From: Gammaproteobacteria bacterium
GTDB taxonomy: Bacteria > Pseudomonadota > Gammaproteobacteria > Competibacterales > Competibacteraceae
Reading direction: 5' to 3'
Length of the DNA: 64,000 nucleotides
Assembly: GCA_024234995.1 (NCBI GenBank)
Contig: JACKNF010000014.1
Location: 9,878 to 73,877 of the forward strand
Shown: in pieces, positions 8,847 to 17,882 of the stretch
Layout of the letters: the number at the start of each line of letters is the position of its first letter
How positions within the stretch are numbered: the stretch's first letter is position 1
Notes under the pieces: model-generated
The model's database searches: none
What the model saw: only the letters and a program-made list of their open reading frames with translations
What the model was told of the DNA's origin: nothing
Made by a program: the position numbers and the translations under genes

Positions 8847-9530
8847 TCAAAGAAACAACAATGCGCCAGCAATGGCGTAGAACAACGCTGGTAGCAAATT
8901 GCCGATGTGGATCCGGCCAATTTCCAGCAAATTGATGCCAATGCCCAGAATCAGCAAACCACCGGTAGCATTGATGGCATCTAGCACCGCGGGTTGTGAC
9001 AGGAAAGCCAGTTGCGCTGCCAGCAACGTGATACTGCCTTGCACCAAAAACACGGGCAGTGCCGAAAACATCACACCGATTCCAAGCGACGACGCCAATG
9101 TCACCGAAGCCACGCCATCCAGTAGTGATTTAACCAGCAACACGCTGGGATCGCCAAGCGTTCCATCCTGAATCGAGCCAACAATGGTCATTGCTCCGGT
9201 CAAGTAGAGCAGGCTAGCGGTGACGAATCCTTCAACAAAGCGGCTGGAATCGGAGCGCAGTATCCGGCGCAAGAGCTCAGCGAGCGTGTCCAGGCGTTGT
9301 TCGATGCAGAGTAATTCACCGGTCACACCGCCCAGCAGCAGACAACTAACCGCGAGCAATACATGTTGCGCCTCCAAAGCCATGCGCAGACCGATAGCGA
9401 CCACCGCCAACCCCAGCGCCTGCATCAAAATCACCTTAATCCGCTCTGGCAGCCGCGTCCTTGCAGTCAAACCAACGGCGCTACCCATCACCACTGCGCC
9501 CGTGTTGACCAATGTTCCCAGCATCAGCAT
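8847..9530 (-). CDS. DUF554 family integral membrane protein (YqgA/YdfK-like)
   Basis: A 227-residue polytopic membrane protein. It begins with the family pattern GTLVNTGAVVMGSAVGL and continues with alternating hydrophobic segments, including a glycine-rich LGGVTGELLCIEQRLD motif and GGLLILGIGINLLEI near the end. About six to seven transmembrane helices are visible. DUF554 proteins are widespread and largely uncharacterised; a transport role is often assumed without proof. It lies 48 bp downstream of the hemerythrin chemoreceptor on the same strand and could be transcribed with it. Confidence 0.87.
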   Translation of the reverse strand: MLMLGTLVNTGAVVMGSAVGLTARTRLPERIKVILMQALGLAVVAIGLRMALEAQHVLLAVSCLLLGGVTGELLCIEQRLDTLAELLRRILRSDSSRFVEGFVTASLLYLTGAMTIVGSIQDGTLGDPSVLLVKSLLDGVASVTLASSLGIGVMFSALPVFLVQGSITLLAAQLAFLSQPAVLDAINATGGLLILGIGINLLEIGRIHIGNLLPALFYAIAGALLFL

Positions 9531-9578
9531 TCAACCTTTTGAATTAAAATAATTTTTATAAGAAAATACACTTTATAT

Positions 9579-11651
9579 TCATTCCTGTTTTTGTAGATAA
9601 GGGGTATATTGTTTGTCGCTTTTCTGGATGTGGTTTATCAACCAATCTTTAAGAAATTTCATCAACTCCACATTGATCCTTTTACCGTGCTTAAATTTGT
9701 CATAAAGCACACCGGCCTGTTGAAGCAGCTCGGCATGAAGCGCTTGGTGTCTGGCAAGGTGCGGGTAATGTGCCGACTGCATCCGTTCCTCTTCGTAGCT
9801 AAAGTGCTTCTGGGTATATGCGACTAAACTATCTAATAAATCCTTGAGTTGGTTTTTAGTACTCTGAGTCGCCATAACATTGTGCAAGGTATTGATCATT
9901 TCGACCAGTTTCTGATGTTGCTGGTCCAACGCCGGATCGCCGACGCTTAGTGTGTCGCTCCATTCAATAAATGCCTTTTTTCCATTTCCATGTACCTTTC
10001 TGGCAGCCGGCGAATGCACAGGCAAAGAGCGGCCAGACGGGTGTATTGGATTTGCCAAGGACTCATTCTGGCGATTCAGTACCACATTCACCCCAGCCTG
10101 CTGTTCACCCAGCTTAAAGAACGTTATCAGTTGTTGCAGCTCCTGCGCTTGTTCACCCATGGATTGACAAGCGGCTGCGGTTTCTTCCACCAGGGCTGCA
10201 TTCTGCTGGGTGACCTGATCCATTTGCAAAATGGCCTTGTTCACTTGCTCAATTCCCGAGGCCTGTTCGCGCGCCGCCGCTGCCATCTCCGCCACAATAT
10301 CGCTCACTTTCTTGACCGCCGTGACAATCTCTTGCAGGGTCTTTCCGGATTGTTCGACCAGCTTGCCGCCGTCTTCGACTTTGGCCACGCTGTCGGTAAT
10401 CAGTGATTTGATCTCTTTGGCGGCATCGGCGCTGCGTTGCGCCAGTTTGCGCACTTCGCCGGCCACAACCGCAAAGCCCCGGCCCTGTTCGCCCGCCCGC
10501 GCCGCTTCCACCGCGGCGTTCAATGCTAGCAAGTTCGTCTGGAAGGCGATTTCGTCGATGACGCTGATGATGTCGGCAATCTTGCGGCTGCTGGTGTTGA
10601 TCGCGCTCATCGCGGTGATGGCTTGATCGACCACGTGCCCGCCCTGCTCCGCCTGGCTCCGGGCGGCGCTGGCCAGTTGATTGGCTTGTCCGGCGTTGTC
10701 GGCGCTTTGCTTGACCGTCGAGGTCAGTTCTTCCATCGAGGAGGCCGTCTCTTCCAGGGCTGAGGCTTGTTCTTCGGTGCGCTGCGACAGGTCGGCGCTG
10801 CCTTGGGCGATTTCCGCAGCGGCAGAACTGACTTGTGAAGTAACCTGTCGAACATTGTCAACAATGCGCCGCAGCTCTTCACTCATTGTCCGCACGGCTG
10901 CCAGTAATTGCCCGGTTTCATCATTGGAGTGAACACCGATATCCACGGTCAGATTGCCCTGGGCAATTTGTCCGGACGCTGCCACCGCCATCCGCAGGGG
11001 GCGGATCAGCCCGCGAATCAGCAGAAAGGCGATGAGCGCCCCTACCGCTAAACCTAATACCAAAACGGCCACCAAATCCGTGACCATTTGCCCCAGCACC
11101 ACATCAAAGACCTCATCTGCCTCCCGGCCTTTCCGGTTGAGAGATTGGTTAATCCGCCCCAGAGGCTCCAGTGTCGTGTCGCGCATCGTATCAATAGCGT
11201 TGTCCAGCTCACGAATTTTTAACTCATCCGCTTCTGTTACCGGCCCCTTTTTCAGAAGAGGCAACATCTCTTTTTCAAAGAGATCCAGATACTGATGATA
11301 GTGTGCCGAAAAAATGCCGCTCCACTCCCGTTCCTGATCCGTATTGGCCAGTTTCACCATTCTTTGGATGTCTTTTTCAGCATTCGCTTTAATCACAGCA
11401 AAATCCTTTTGCGTCTCTGCCAGATCACGGTTGATGATCGCATCGGCAACGACGGGATAAACGCCTTCTACCCGTTTCGTGATATCACCAATTTCCAATG
11501 TATCGTCTGCACGTCCGGCCCGGACATGTTGCAATTCGCCAAGTTGCTCCAGTTGCCAAAGCTGAAATCCGTTGGAAGCCGCGAAGATCAACAGGACTGC
11601 TGCAAAGCCAAGGGAAATCTTCAAACCAATTCCCATCCGGGCAAACCGCAT
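9579..11651 (-). CDS. Methyl-accepting chemotaxis protein with C-terminal bacteriohemerythrin domain
   Basis: Transmembrane chemoreceptor, 690 aa. Order: TM1 (about residues 8-30), periplasmic four-helix-type sensor (about 30-185), TM2 (about 190-215), HAMP, then the cytoplasmic signalling helices with the hairpin tip IDEIAFQTNLLALNAAVEAA. After a linker, residues about 565-690 form a hemerythrin domain: W-x-H-like start IEWSDTLSVG, DQQHQKL, HFSYEEERM, HLARHQALHAEL and WLINHIQKSD supply the His/Glu/Asp ligands of a di-iron O2-binding site. DcrH of Desulfovibrio has the same MCP-hemerythrin arrangement. It is likely an O2 or redox sensor. GAGGAAA precedes the ATG. The 64 bp gap suggests co-transcription with the upstream receptor gene. 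Confidence 0.94.
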   Translation of the reverse strand: MRFARMGIGLKISLGFAAVLLIFAASNGFQLWQLEQLGELQHVRAGRADDTLEIGDITKRVEGVYPVVADAIINRDLAETQKDFAVIKANAEKDIQRMVKLANTDQEREWSGIFSAHYHQYLDLFEKEMLPLLKKGPVTEADELKIRELDNAIDTMRDTTLEPLGRINQSLNRKGREADEVFDVVLGQMVTDLVAVLVLGLAVGALIAFLLIRGLIRPLRMAVAASGQIAQGNLTVDIGVHSNDETGQLLAAVRTMSEELRRIVDNVRQVTSQVSSAAAEIAQGSADLSQRTEEQASALEETASSMEELTSTVKQSADNAGQANQLASAARSQAEQGGHVVDQAITAMSAINTSSRKIADIISVIDEIAFQTNLLALNAAVEAARAGEQGRGFAVVAGEVRKLAQRSADAAKEIKSLITDSVAKVEDGGKLVEQSGKTLQEIVTAVKKVSDIVAEMAAAAREQASGIEQVNKAILQMDQVTQQNAALVEETAAACQSMGEQAQELQQLITFFKLGEQQAGVNVVLNRQNESLANPIHPSGRSLPVHSPAARKVHGNGKKAFIEWSDTLSVGDPALDQQHQKLVEMINTLHNVMATQSTKNQLKDLLDSLVAYTQKHFSYEEERMQSAHYPHLARHQALHAELLQQAGVLYDKFKHGKRINVELMKFLKDWLINHIQKSDKQYTPYLQKQE
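10170..10802 (-). repeat. 633-bp block identical to 11956-12588 (chemoreceptor signalling domain)
   Basis: Copy A of an exact direct duplication covering about 211 codons of the signalling domain. Read side by side I found no mismatch. The flanking bases on each side (10169 and 10803) do differ from the second copy. Confidence 0.92.
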
Positions 11652-11715
11652 GACGCTTTTCCTCTACTATAAATACGCTATTGACTAAATCGCTTATCTG
11701 TACTGAGACAGGCTG

Positions 11716-13491
11716 CTAAAACTCCTCCCACTCCTCAGAAGCAGAATGAGCGGGTGCCGGTTTCCTGGCAGTAGAGGCGGATTTAGCAATAGTAGGCTTC
11801 CCCGCCGGTTTGGAAGGTGATGCCGGTTTCTTACTGGCAGTTCGTGGAGGAGCAGTCTGCGTCATTGTGGGCGGCTGAATTCTTTCTTGTGCATCCAGCC
11901 TGAAAAATGTCATTAATCCTTGCAATTCACGCGCCTGTTCGCCCATCGATTGACTAGCGGCTGCGGTTTCTTCCACCAGGGCTGCATTCTGCTGGGTGAC
12001 CTGATCCATTTGCAAAATGGCCTTGTTCACTTGCTCAATTCCCGAGGCCTGTTCGCGCGCCGCCGCTGCCATCTCCGCCACAATATCGCTCACTTTCTTG
12101 ACCGCCGTGACAATCTCTTGCAGGGTCTTTCCGGATTGTTCGACCAGCTTGCCGCCGTCTTCGACTTTGGCCACGCTGTCGGTAATCAGTGATTTGATCT
12201 CTTTGGCGGCATCGGCGCTGCGTTGCGCCAGTTTGCGCACTTCGCCGGCCACAACCGCAAAGCCCCGGCCCTGTTCGCCCGCCCGCGCCGCTTCCACCGC
12301 GGCGTTCAATGCTAGCAAGTTCGTCTGGAAGGCGATTTCGTCGATGACGCTGATGATGTCGGCAATCTTGCGGCTGCTGGTGTTGATCGCGCTCATCGCG
12401 GTGATGGCTTGATCGACCACGTGCCCGCCCTGCTCCGCCTGGCTCCGGGCGGCGCTGGCCAGTTGATTGGCTTGTCCGGCGTTGTCGGCGCTTTGCTTGA
12501 CCGTCGAGGTCAGTTCTTCCATCGAGGAGGCCGTCTCTTCCAGGGCTGAGGCTTGTTCTTCGGTGCGCTGCGACAGGTCGGCGCTGCCCCGGGCAATTTC
12601 TGCTGCCGCTGAACTGACTTGGTTGGTGGCTTGCGTGACTTGGCTGACCGTGTTTTTCAACTGAGTAGTCATAGCTTGCATGGCACGGGCTTGATCGCCA
12701 ATCTCATCCCGGCGGGCTACCAGCTCGGCAGACACGTCATGGCTCATGTCACCCTCGGCGAGCACGCTAAAAATTCTGCCACACCGGCGAAGTGGAGCGG
12801 TCACACTGCGGGTAATAAGCCAGCTCAACAGTATGGCAATTATGACACTCAAGGCTGTGGCTATAATTGACCGGATTTCCAGATTCTGCGCCATATTATG
12901 ATCTTCATCGACCATTCTGGTCGTTACCATGGCGTTTTGCTCGATCAACGCATCAAAAGATTTCCCCATTGTGTTAGAAATAGGCACCATGCGGCCAACT
13001 GCCTCGCGGTATTGATCATAGAGTACATGCCGCTGGCTGGCATCAGCGGCGTCGATAAGGCGGGCGATGAGGCCATCCAATTCTACATAGATGGCCCGCC
13101 AGGACTGATATTCCCCTTTAAGCTGCTCAACGATTATCCGGCCCCGTTCACTGCCCCGTGGGATCTTGGAAAATTTATCCCACGCGTCATCAACGTTTTG
13201 CCAGCTTTTTTGGCGCTCTGCCTGGATATCGCGAAAATGCTCGATGGGGTCAGCTTGCGTCTCCTGCGCTAGGATCGCTAATGTCTGAGCGCGAATCGCC
13301 ATGCGCTCACGGTTGAGTTCAGCCAGCAATAACATCCCTGGAAAACGATTGCTGGTGAGGTTATGCATACTGGCCGACAATGTTTGCAAGCCGAATACCG
13401 CCATGACGCCAAGCAGTAATGCGATAGCGACCACCGCACCAAAGCCCATTCCCAGCCGTACGCCGATTTTTAAATTGGTTATGTTCATCAC
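11716..13491 (-). CDS. Methyl-accepting chemotaxis protein
   Basis: Transmembrane chemoreceptor, 591 aa: TM1 (about residues 10-35), a periplasmic four-helix bundle sensor with MLLAELNRERMAIRAQTLAIL (about 50-70; quoted only to its start MLLAEL), TM2 (about 210-230), HAMP, and the signalling domain with IDEIAFQTNLLALNAA. The C-terminus is a basic Pro/Ala/Lys-rich tail ending SASEEWEEF. That end resembles the acidic-aromatic pentapeptide (NWETF-like) that tethers CheR/CheB, which would make this the major receptor able to help adapt the shorter-tailed one. Its signalling domain is identical at DNA level to the next gene over 633 bp. Confidence 0.94.
   Translation of the reverse strand: MMNITNLKIGVRLGMGFGAVVAIALLLGVMAVFGLQTLSASMHNLTSNRFPGMLLLAELNRERMAIRAQTLAILAQETQADPIEHFRDIQAERQKSWQNVDDAWDKFSKIPRGSERGRIIVEQLKGEYQSWRAIYVELDGLIARLIDAADASQRHVLYDQYREAVGRMVPISNTMGKSFDALIEQNAMVTTRMVDEDHNMAQNLEIRSIIATALSVIIAILLSWLITRSVTAPLRRCGRIFSVLAEGDMSHDVSAELVARRDEIGDQARAMQAMTTQLKNTVSQVTQATNQVSSAAAEIARGSADLSQRTEEQASALEETASSMEELTSTVKQSADNAGQANQLASAARSQAEQGGHVVDQAITAMSAINTSSRKIADIISVIDEIAFQTNLLALNAAVEAARAGEQGRGFAVVAGEVRKLAQRSADAAKEIKSLITDSVAKVEDGGKLVEQSGKTLQEIVTAVKKVSDIVAEMAAAAREQASGIEQVNKAILQMDQVTQQNAALVEETAAASQSMGEQARELQGLMTFFRLDAQERIQPPTMTQTAPPRTASKKPASPSKPAGKPTIAKSASTARKPAPAHSASEEWEEF
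11956..12588 (-). repeat. 633-bp block identical to 10170-10802 (chemoreceptor signalling domain)
   Basis: Copy B of the exact duplication, at a constant offset of 1786 bp. Identity includes all silent codon positions, while the sensor halves of the two genes are unrelated. Confidence 0.92.
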
Positions 13492-13790
13492 GATGCCATA
13501 TCTAAAATTGGTTTATGGTTCTGTATAGCCGCTAAAACTGTTCCTATTCCTTGGACACAATAGAAGCCGCTGCGGATTTTATTGTATGGGTAAGGACTGA
13601 GCTGCCACCCTGGGTTTGTTCGCATGGCCTGCAACAACGGGCCGGTTTCGTCTTTAGCAGCCATTTAGGCTGTTGAGATTCAGCACCAAAATGCAATCTT
13701 ATTTCAATAAAGATTATATTTTGATTATTTACAAACAAAGACCACAGCCAATATTTAAAGGATAAAACATCTAGATTGACTTGTCTTGCA
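13492..13790. other. Gap of 299 bp without a convincing gene
   Basis: Upstream of the chemoreceptor gene and downstream of the TauE gene. It is AT-rich near 13690-13770. A 64-codon minus-strand frame (13544-13738) has no ribosome site and odd composition. I see no clear sigma-28 promoter, although the chemoreceptor promoter should lie here. Confidence 0.5.
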
Positions 13791-14591
13791 TCAGCTCAAC
13801 AACATCCGGGTACCGATGATTGCCAGGAAAACCGCAAATACTTTTTTCAATACGTCAGTCGGCAGCGTATGTGCCAGCCGGGCCCCCAGTGGAGCTAACA
13901 ACATGCTAGTCACCGCAATGCCTAGCAGGGCTGGACCATAAACATAACCCAGGCTCCAGGCAGGCAGATTAGGCGTATTCAACCCAGTCACGATGAAACC
14001 AAGAGCGCCGGCGAGCGCAATGGGCAAGCCGCAGGCGGCGGAGGTTGCGACTGCCTGGCGAATCGCTGTGTTACACCAGGTTAAAAAAGGCACGGTCAGC
14101 GAGCCGCCACCGATGCCTACGATGGCAGATACCGTGCCGATCATCCCACCAGCGGCAGCCATGCCCACGGTACCTGGCAGCTCACGATGCGGAGCCGGTT
14201 TAGCGCCAAAACCCATTTGCGCCGCCACGGTGAGCACGAAAATTGCGAAGACCTTGCTCAGAATCGCACTGGGCAGCGCGTCAGCAATGGCCGCCCCTAC
14301 CCAGGCACCCACGACAATGCCCGGCGTCAACCGCCAAAACACAGGCCACAGCACAGCCCCGCGCCGATGGTGCGCACGGATTGAAGAAATGGAAGTCACC
14401 ACAATGGTCGCAAGCGAGGAGCCAATCGCCAGGTGCATGGTGACTGCATCGCTGACCTGCTGGTGATGAAAAATCCACGCCAGCACCGGCACGATGATCA
14501 AGCCGCCACCCACGCCAAGCATTCCAGCCATGATCCCGGCGAACGCGCCCAGCATCAAATACAACAGCAAAGTCGATAACAGGGATTCCAC
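13791..14591 (-). CDS. Sulfite exporter TauE/SafE family permease
   Basis: Polytopic membrane protein of about 267 aa in the TauE/SafE (formerly DUF81) family, which exports sulfite, sulfoacetate or other organosulfur anions. It has the two-repeat signature: GAFAGIMAGMLGVGGGLIIVP in the first half (glycine-rich, GVGGGL) and GTVSAIVGIGGGSLTVP in the second (GIGGGSL). About eight hydrophobic segments are visible. The GTG at 14591 is chosen because AAGGA lies about 9 nt upstream and the first helix follows directly. An ATG at 14738 would add 49 polar residues and reach toward the divergent promoter. The substrate cannot be told from sequence. Confidence 0.88.
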   Translation of the reverse strand: MESLLSTLLLYLMLGAFAGIMAGMLGVGGGLIIVPVLAWIFHHQQVSDAVTMHLAIGSSLATIVVTSISSIRAHHRRGAVLWPVFWRLTPGIVVGAWVGAAIADALPSAILSKVFAIFVLTVAAQMGFGAKPAPHRELPGTVGMAAAGGMIGTVSAIVGIGGGSLTVPFLTWCNTAIRQAVATSAACGLPIALAGALGFIVTGLNTPNLPAWSLGYVYGPALLGIAVTSMLLAPLGARLAHTLPTDVLKKVFAVFLAIIGTRMLLS

Positions 14592-14817
14592 TGGTAGGTT
14601 ATCCTTGCGGGTTAGAGATTTCAGTGTTTCCGGCGGGAAGCGCGCAAACGATTTATGGTAAATTTTGCCGTGGAACAATTGCCAAGCACGACGCATGCAA
14701 ATGGCTATTGTAATTGTAAAGAGTAATTCACTGGGCATTTTCTGTCCCGATCACACCCCATTGCACGGCGCTCGGTCCGCAGTGGACAGCACAAGAACAG
14801 TGAGGAGCAGGCAAGGC

Positions 14818-15756
14818 ATGAACATTAAAAAAATCTGCGTATTGGGTGGCACCGGTTTTGTTGGCCAGCATCTGGTAACACGGTTGGCGAATCGAGGGTA
14901 TACGGTCCGGGTACCGTCCCGTCACCCACAACGGCATCGGGAAATTGCGGTTTTACCCGGTACGGAACTGGTCAGCGGGAACATCCACGAGCCGCAGGCG
15001 CTTCAGGAACAGCTAGCTGGCTGTGACGCTGTGATCAATCTAGCTGGCGTTCTGCACGAATACGCTAACCAAAGCTTTCGCACCGTCCATGTCGAATTGC
15101 CCAGCAAGATCGTGGACGCCTGCCGGGCAACTGGCGTTAAGCGGCTGCTGCACATGAGCGCGCTGAACGCCGATGCCGCTAAAGGCCCGAGCCAGTACCT
15201 GCTCACGAAGGGCGAAGGCGAACAAGTGGTACTGCAAGCCAAGGATCTGGCAGTCACGGTCTTCAAGCCTTCCATCATCTTCGGACCGGATGACAACTTC
15301 TACAATCAGTTCGCCAATCTGTTGAAATTTAGCCGGGTGCTGCCCTTGGCCTGCCCGAACAGCCGTTTTGCGCCGGTCTACGTGGGTGATGTGGCACAAG
15401 CGTTCGAGACCGTGCTAGAGAATGATGCAACCATCGGTCAGAGCTATCAACTGTGCGGGCCACGCATTTACACCTTCAAGGATCTGGTCGAAGACATTGC
15501 CCGGATGTTAGGCAAAAAACGGCTTGTGGCCGGTCTGCCTGATTCAATGGCGCGGTTGCAAGCAAAAATCTTTGGGATGTTGCCAGTGAAAATTTTCACC
15601 ACCGATAATTATCTCTCCTTGCAAGTTGACAGTGTCTGCTCCTGCAACGGACTTGAAACGCTCGGCATCACCCCGCATTCGGTTGAAGGGATCATGCCCG
15701 CCCATTTTGCTATAGCCCCCTATGACACGCTGCGCCAGGCAGCACGGCGGGGTTAA
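14818..15756 (+). CDS. NAD(P)-binding epimerase-like protein, complex I NDUFA9 subunit family
   Basis: Atypical short-chain dehydrogenase/reductase of 312 aa. The N-terminal Rossmann motif is LGGTGFVGQHL. NLAGVLHE and LLHMSALNAD follow the NDUFA9-like pattern, in which the catalytic Tyr-x3-Lys is only partly kept (QYLLTKGEGE). The C-terminal part, PVYVGDVAQAFETVL and YQLCGPRIYTFKDLV, is characteristic of this family. Bacterial members are often stand-alone and may bind a quinone or act on nucleotide sugars; the function here is unproven. The ATG at 14818 has GAGGAG about 10 nt upstream. It is divergent from the TauE gene. Confidence 0.85.
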   Translation: MNIKKICVLGGTGFVGQHLVTRLANRGYTVRVPSRHPQRHREIAVLPGTELVSGNIHEPQALQEQLAGCDAVINLAGVLHEYANQSFRTVHVELPSKIVDACRATGVKRLLHMSALNADAAKGPSQYLLTKGEGEQVVLQAKDLAVTVFKPSIIFGPDDNFYNQFANLLKFSRVLPLACPNSRFAPVYVGDVAQAFETVLENDATIGQSYQLCGPRIYTFKDLVEDIARMLGKKRLVAGLPDSMARLQAKIFGMLPVKIFTTDNYLSLQVDSVCSCNGLETLGITPHSVEGIMPAHFAIAPYDTLRQAARRG

Positions 15757-15769
15757 AGCTGAACAAGCT

Positions 15770-15790
15770 ACCCAGGGCGTTGCTCTGGGT
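15770..15790 (+). terminator. Hairpin after the NDUFA9-like gene
   Basis: ACCCAGGGC and GCTCTGGGT form a nine-base stem (one G-T pair) with loop GTT, 14 nt after the stop codon. There is no strong T-run, so it may be a weak or Rho-assisted terminator between convergent genes. Confidence 0.45.
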
Positions 15791-15896
15791 TAAATGAGAA
15801 TCTCCTTTTGGAAATTATCCCGCTGCCATTCACTTAAGAATTTGCGGGAAATCCGTTCCATGAAAAGACATGCAATGCGTACCGCTACGACCAAGC

Positions 15897-16463
15897 TCAT
15901 GATGCGTAGCGATGGATACGGAAGTGATCCGCCTCGCGGATGATATCGCCTACATGCAGGTGAAAAACGCCGGTCGGCCGCTCAGCGAAGTACTGCCGCA
16001 GGGTCTCATGCACGACGGTGAAGGCAATTTCCTCCCAAGGAATCTCGTCTTCGGCATACAAACCCACTTCCAGGCTCTCTTCGCCGGGACTGGCCTGCCC
16101 ATCCTTGAGCTGGCCGCGAAACATTAAGTAAACCTGACTAACATGGAGCAGCGAGTACACACCGTACAAACTGAGGTTTTCGACGACTGCGTTGGCTTCT
16201 TCCAGTGCTTCGCGCGCTGCCGCGGTCACGGCCGATTCATGATTTTCCATGAACCCCGCTGGCAGTGTCCACAAACCATAGCGGGGTTCAATTGCACGCC
16301 GGCACAGGAGAATCCGTCCCTCCCATTCAGAAATGCAGCCAGCAACGATTTTTGGATTCTGATAGTGGATCGTATCGCACGACTCACAAACATGCCGGGG
16401 CAGATTATCGCCTGCGGGAACGCGCAAGATGACGGGAGCACCGCACTGACTGCAAAATTTCAT
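15897..16463 (-). CDS. Nudix hydrolase with N-terminal zinc ribbon
   Basis: Hydrolase of nucleoside diphosphates linked to another group, about 188 aa. The N-terminus is a zinc ribbon with CSQCG at the start and CESC about 20 residues later. The Nudix box follows as G-FMENH-E-(x7)-REALEEA, with the metal-binding REXXEE core intact and Ala-Asn in place of the usual final Gly. The arrangement resembles NudC-type NADH pyrophosphatases and ADP-ribose-type enzymes, but this one is shorter than NudC (about 260 aa). The start at 16463 (MKFCSQCG) has AAGGAA upstream and begins right at the ribbon. It is divergent from the VWA gene. Confidence 0.88.
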   Translation of the reverse strand: MKFCSQCGAPVILRVPAGDNLPRHVCESCDTIHYQNPKIVAGCISEWEGRILLCRRAIEPRYGLWTLPAGFMENHESAVTAAAREALEEANAVVENLSLYGVYSLLHVSQVYLMFRGQLKDGQASPGEESLEVGLYAEDEIPWEEIAFTVVHETLRQYFAERPTGVFHLHVGDIIREADHFRIHRYAS

Positions 16464-16525
16464 GGGGCAGGTTCCTTGGAAAAGGGTTCTTGATTCCGGA
16501 AAGGAAGTATTTGAACATTCTTCAC

Positions 16526-17728
16526 ATGAATACCACACCTTTTGATGCTCAGCCTGTTACTGAATCCCGGTCCGCCGATGAACGCCAACGCCGCTGGCGG
16601 CTCATTTTGGGCGGTGGCGCTGCGGATGGCGTGGGTTGTTCCCTGACCACTGCCGATCTGGGCATGGACCGGTGTTTGGAAAGTCTCTACGATGAGGACC
16701 GCAAGGGCGGATTGGGCAGTTCAGCGCCGAAAGCCGCTCGCTGGCTGGGCGATATCCGCCGCTACTTCCCTACCTCCGTGGTCCGTGTACTGCAACAGGA
16801 TGCGCTGGATCGCTATGGCCTGCAACGGATGCTGCTGGAACCGGAGATGCTGGAAGCAGTCGAGCCGGATGTCCATCTCGTTGCCACGCTGCTGTCATTG
16901 AGCGGGGTCATGCCCGCCAAGGTCAAGGATGCTGCCCGGCGCGTCGTTCGCCAGGTTGTTACGGAGCTGGAGCGTAAACTGGCCAGTCCCTTGCGCCAGG
17001 CAATCACGGGCAGTCTCAATCGCAGCACCCGCAACCGCCGCCCGCGTCATGCCGAAATTGACTGGCATCGCACCATCCGCGCTAACTTGCGTCATTACCA
17101 GCCCGAGTACCGTACCGTCATTCCGGCGGCCCGGATCGGTTTTGGCCGCCGCACTGCGGCCCTGCGCGATATCATTCTCTGTGCCGATCAAAGCGGGTCG
17201 ATGGCTGCATCGGTCGTTTACGCCAGCATCATGGCAGCCGTCATGGCCTCGATTCGCTCGGTACACACGGCGCTGGTGGTTTTCGACACCGCTGTTGTTG
17301 ATCTGACCGGGCAACTGGACGACCCCGTGGAGGTGCTGTTTGGGACGCAACTGGGCGGTGGCACGGATATTCATCGGGCATTGAGCTATTGCCAAGGTCT
17401 GGTGCGCACGCCTCATGACACCATTCTGGTGTTGATCAGCGATTTGTACGAGGGCGGCGATCATCAGCAATTGCTGAAACGCGCCGCCAATCTGACCGCT
17501 TCCGGGGTGCAGATGATCGCCTTGCTGGCATTGTCAGATAAAGGGGCGCCCGCCTACGATCACAGCATCGCCGGTGCGCTGGCCGGGATGGGCGTACCGG
17601 CATTTGCCTGTACGCCCGATCAGTTTCCCGATCTGATGGCCGCTGCCATTGAACGGCGCGATCTGGCGCAATGGGCAGCAGCACGGGGTATTGTCATCGC
17701 AGGGCATGAGGCGGGACAGCGGTTGTAA
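16526..17728 (+). CDS. VWA domain protein, CoxE/YehP-like
   Basis: About 400 aa. The N-terminal half is helical and basic. A von Willebrand factor A domain starts near residue 215 with the metal-ion-dependent adhesion site DQSGSM (D-x-S-x-S), followed by the threonine of GGGTDI and the aspartate of ISDLYEGGD, so the MIDAS is complete. There is no signal peptide, so it acts in the cytoplasm. Such proteins work with MoxR AAA+ ATPases to insert metals or remodel enzymes (CoxD/CoxE, CbbQ/CbbO, YehL/YehP types). The nearest MoxR gene is 12 kb away. The start is uncertain: ATG 16526, or TTG 16511 with AGGAAG 5 nt upstream. Confidence 0.82.
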   Translation: MNTTPFDAQPVTESRSADERQRRWRLILGGGAADGVGCSLTTADLGMDRCLESLYDEDRKGGLGSSAPKAARWLGDIRRYFPTSVVRVLQQDALDRYGLQRMLLEPEMLEAVEPDVHLVATLLSLSGVMPAKVKDAARRVVRQVVTELERKLASPLRQAITGSLNRSTRNRRPRHAEIDWHRTIRANLRHYQPEYRTVIPAARIGFGRRTAALRDIILCADQSGSMAASVVYASIMAAVMASIRSVHTALVVFDTAVVDLTGQLDDPVEVLFGTQLGGGTDIHRALSYCQGLVRTPHDTILVLISDLYEGGDHQQLLKRAANLTASGVQMIALLALSDKGAPAYDHSIAGALAGMGVPAFACTPDQFPDLMAAAIERRDLAQWAAARGIVIAGHEAGQRL

Positions 17729-17814
17729 AATAATGAAAAATCATCATCGGGGGATAGTGGCTCAAGACCCGTAAAGCAAGCTGTGAGCGTTTACAGTGCA
17801 TTCAATTGCCTAAA

Positions 17815-17831
17815 TGCACTATTTTAGTACA
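17815..17831 (+). promoter_or_regulatory. NtrC-like enhancer site upstream of amtB
   Basis: TGCACTATTTTAGTACA is a 17-bp imperfect dyad. It matches the NtrC site form TGCACTATATTGGTGCA at 14 of 17 positions. It lies about 85 bp upstream of the predicted sigma-54 transcription start, a normal distance for an enhancer site. Confidence 0.6.
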
Positions 17832-17882
17832 TTGTGTGCAATAATCTTGATTTAACTAATTAATAAATATAAATTTAATTTA

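Noticed and set aside
10231..12412. Identical 131-codon plus-strand frames at 10231-10626 and 12017-12412
   Set aside because: They are shadows of the two minus-strand chemoreceptor genes; their identity only reflects the 633-bp duplication.
13544..13738. 64-codon minus-strand frame upstream of the chemoreceptor
   Set aside because: No ribosome site, unusual composition, and it sits where a promoter is expected.
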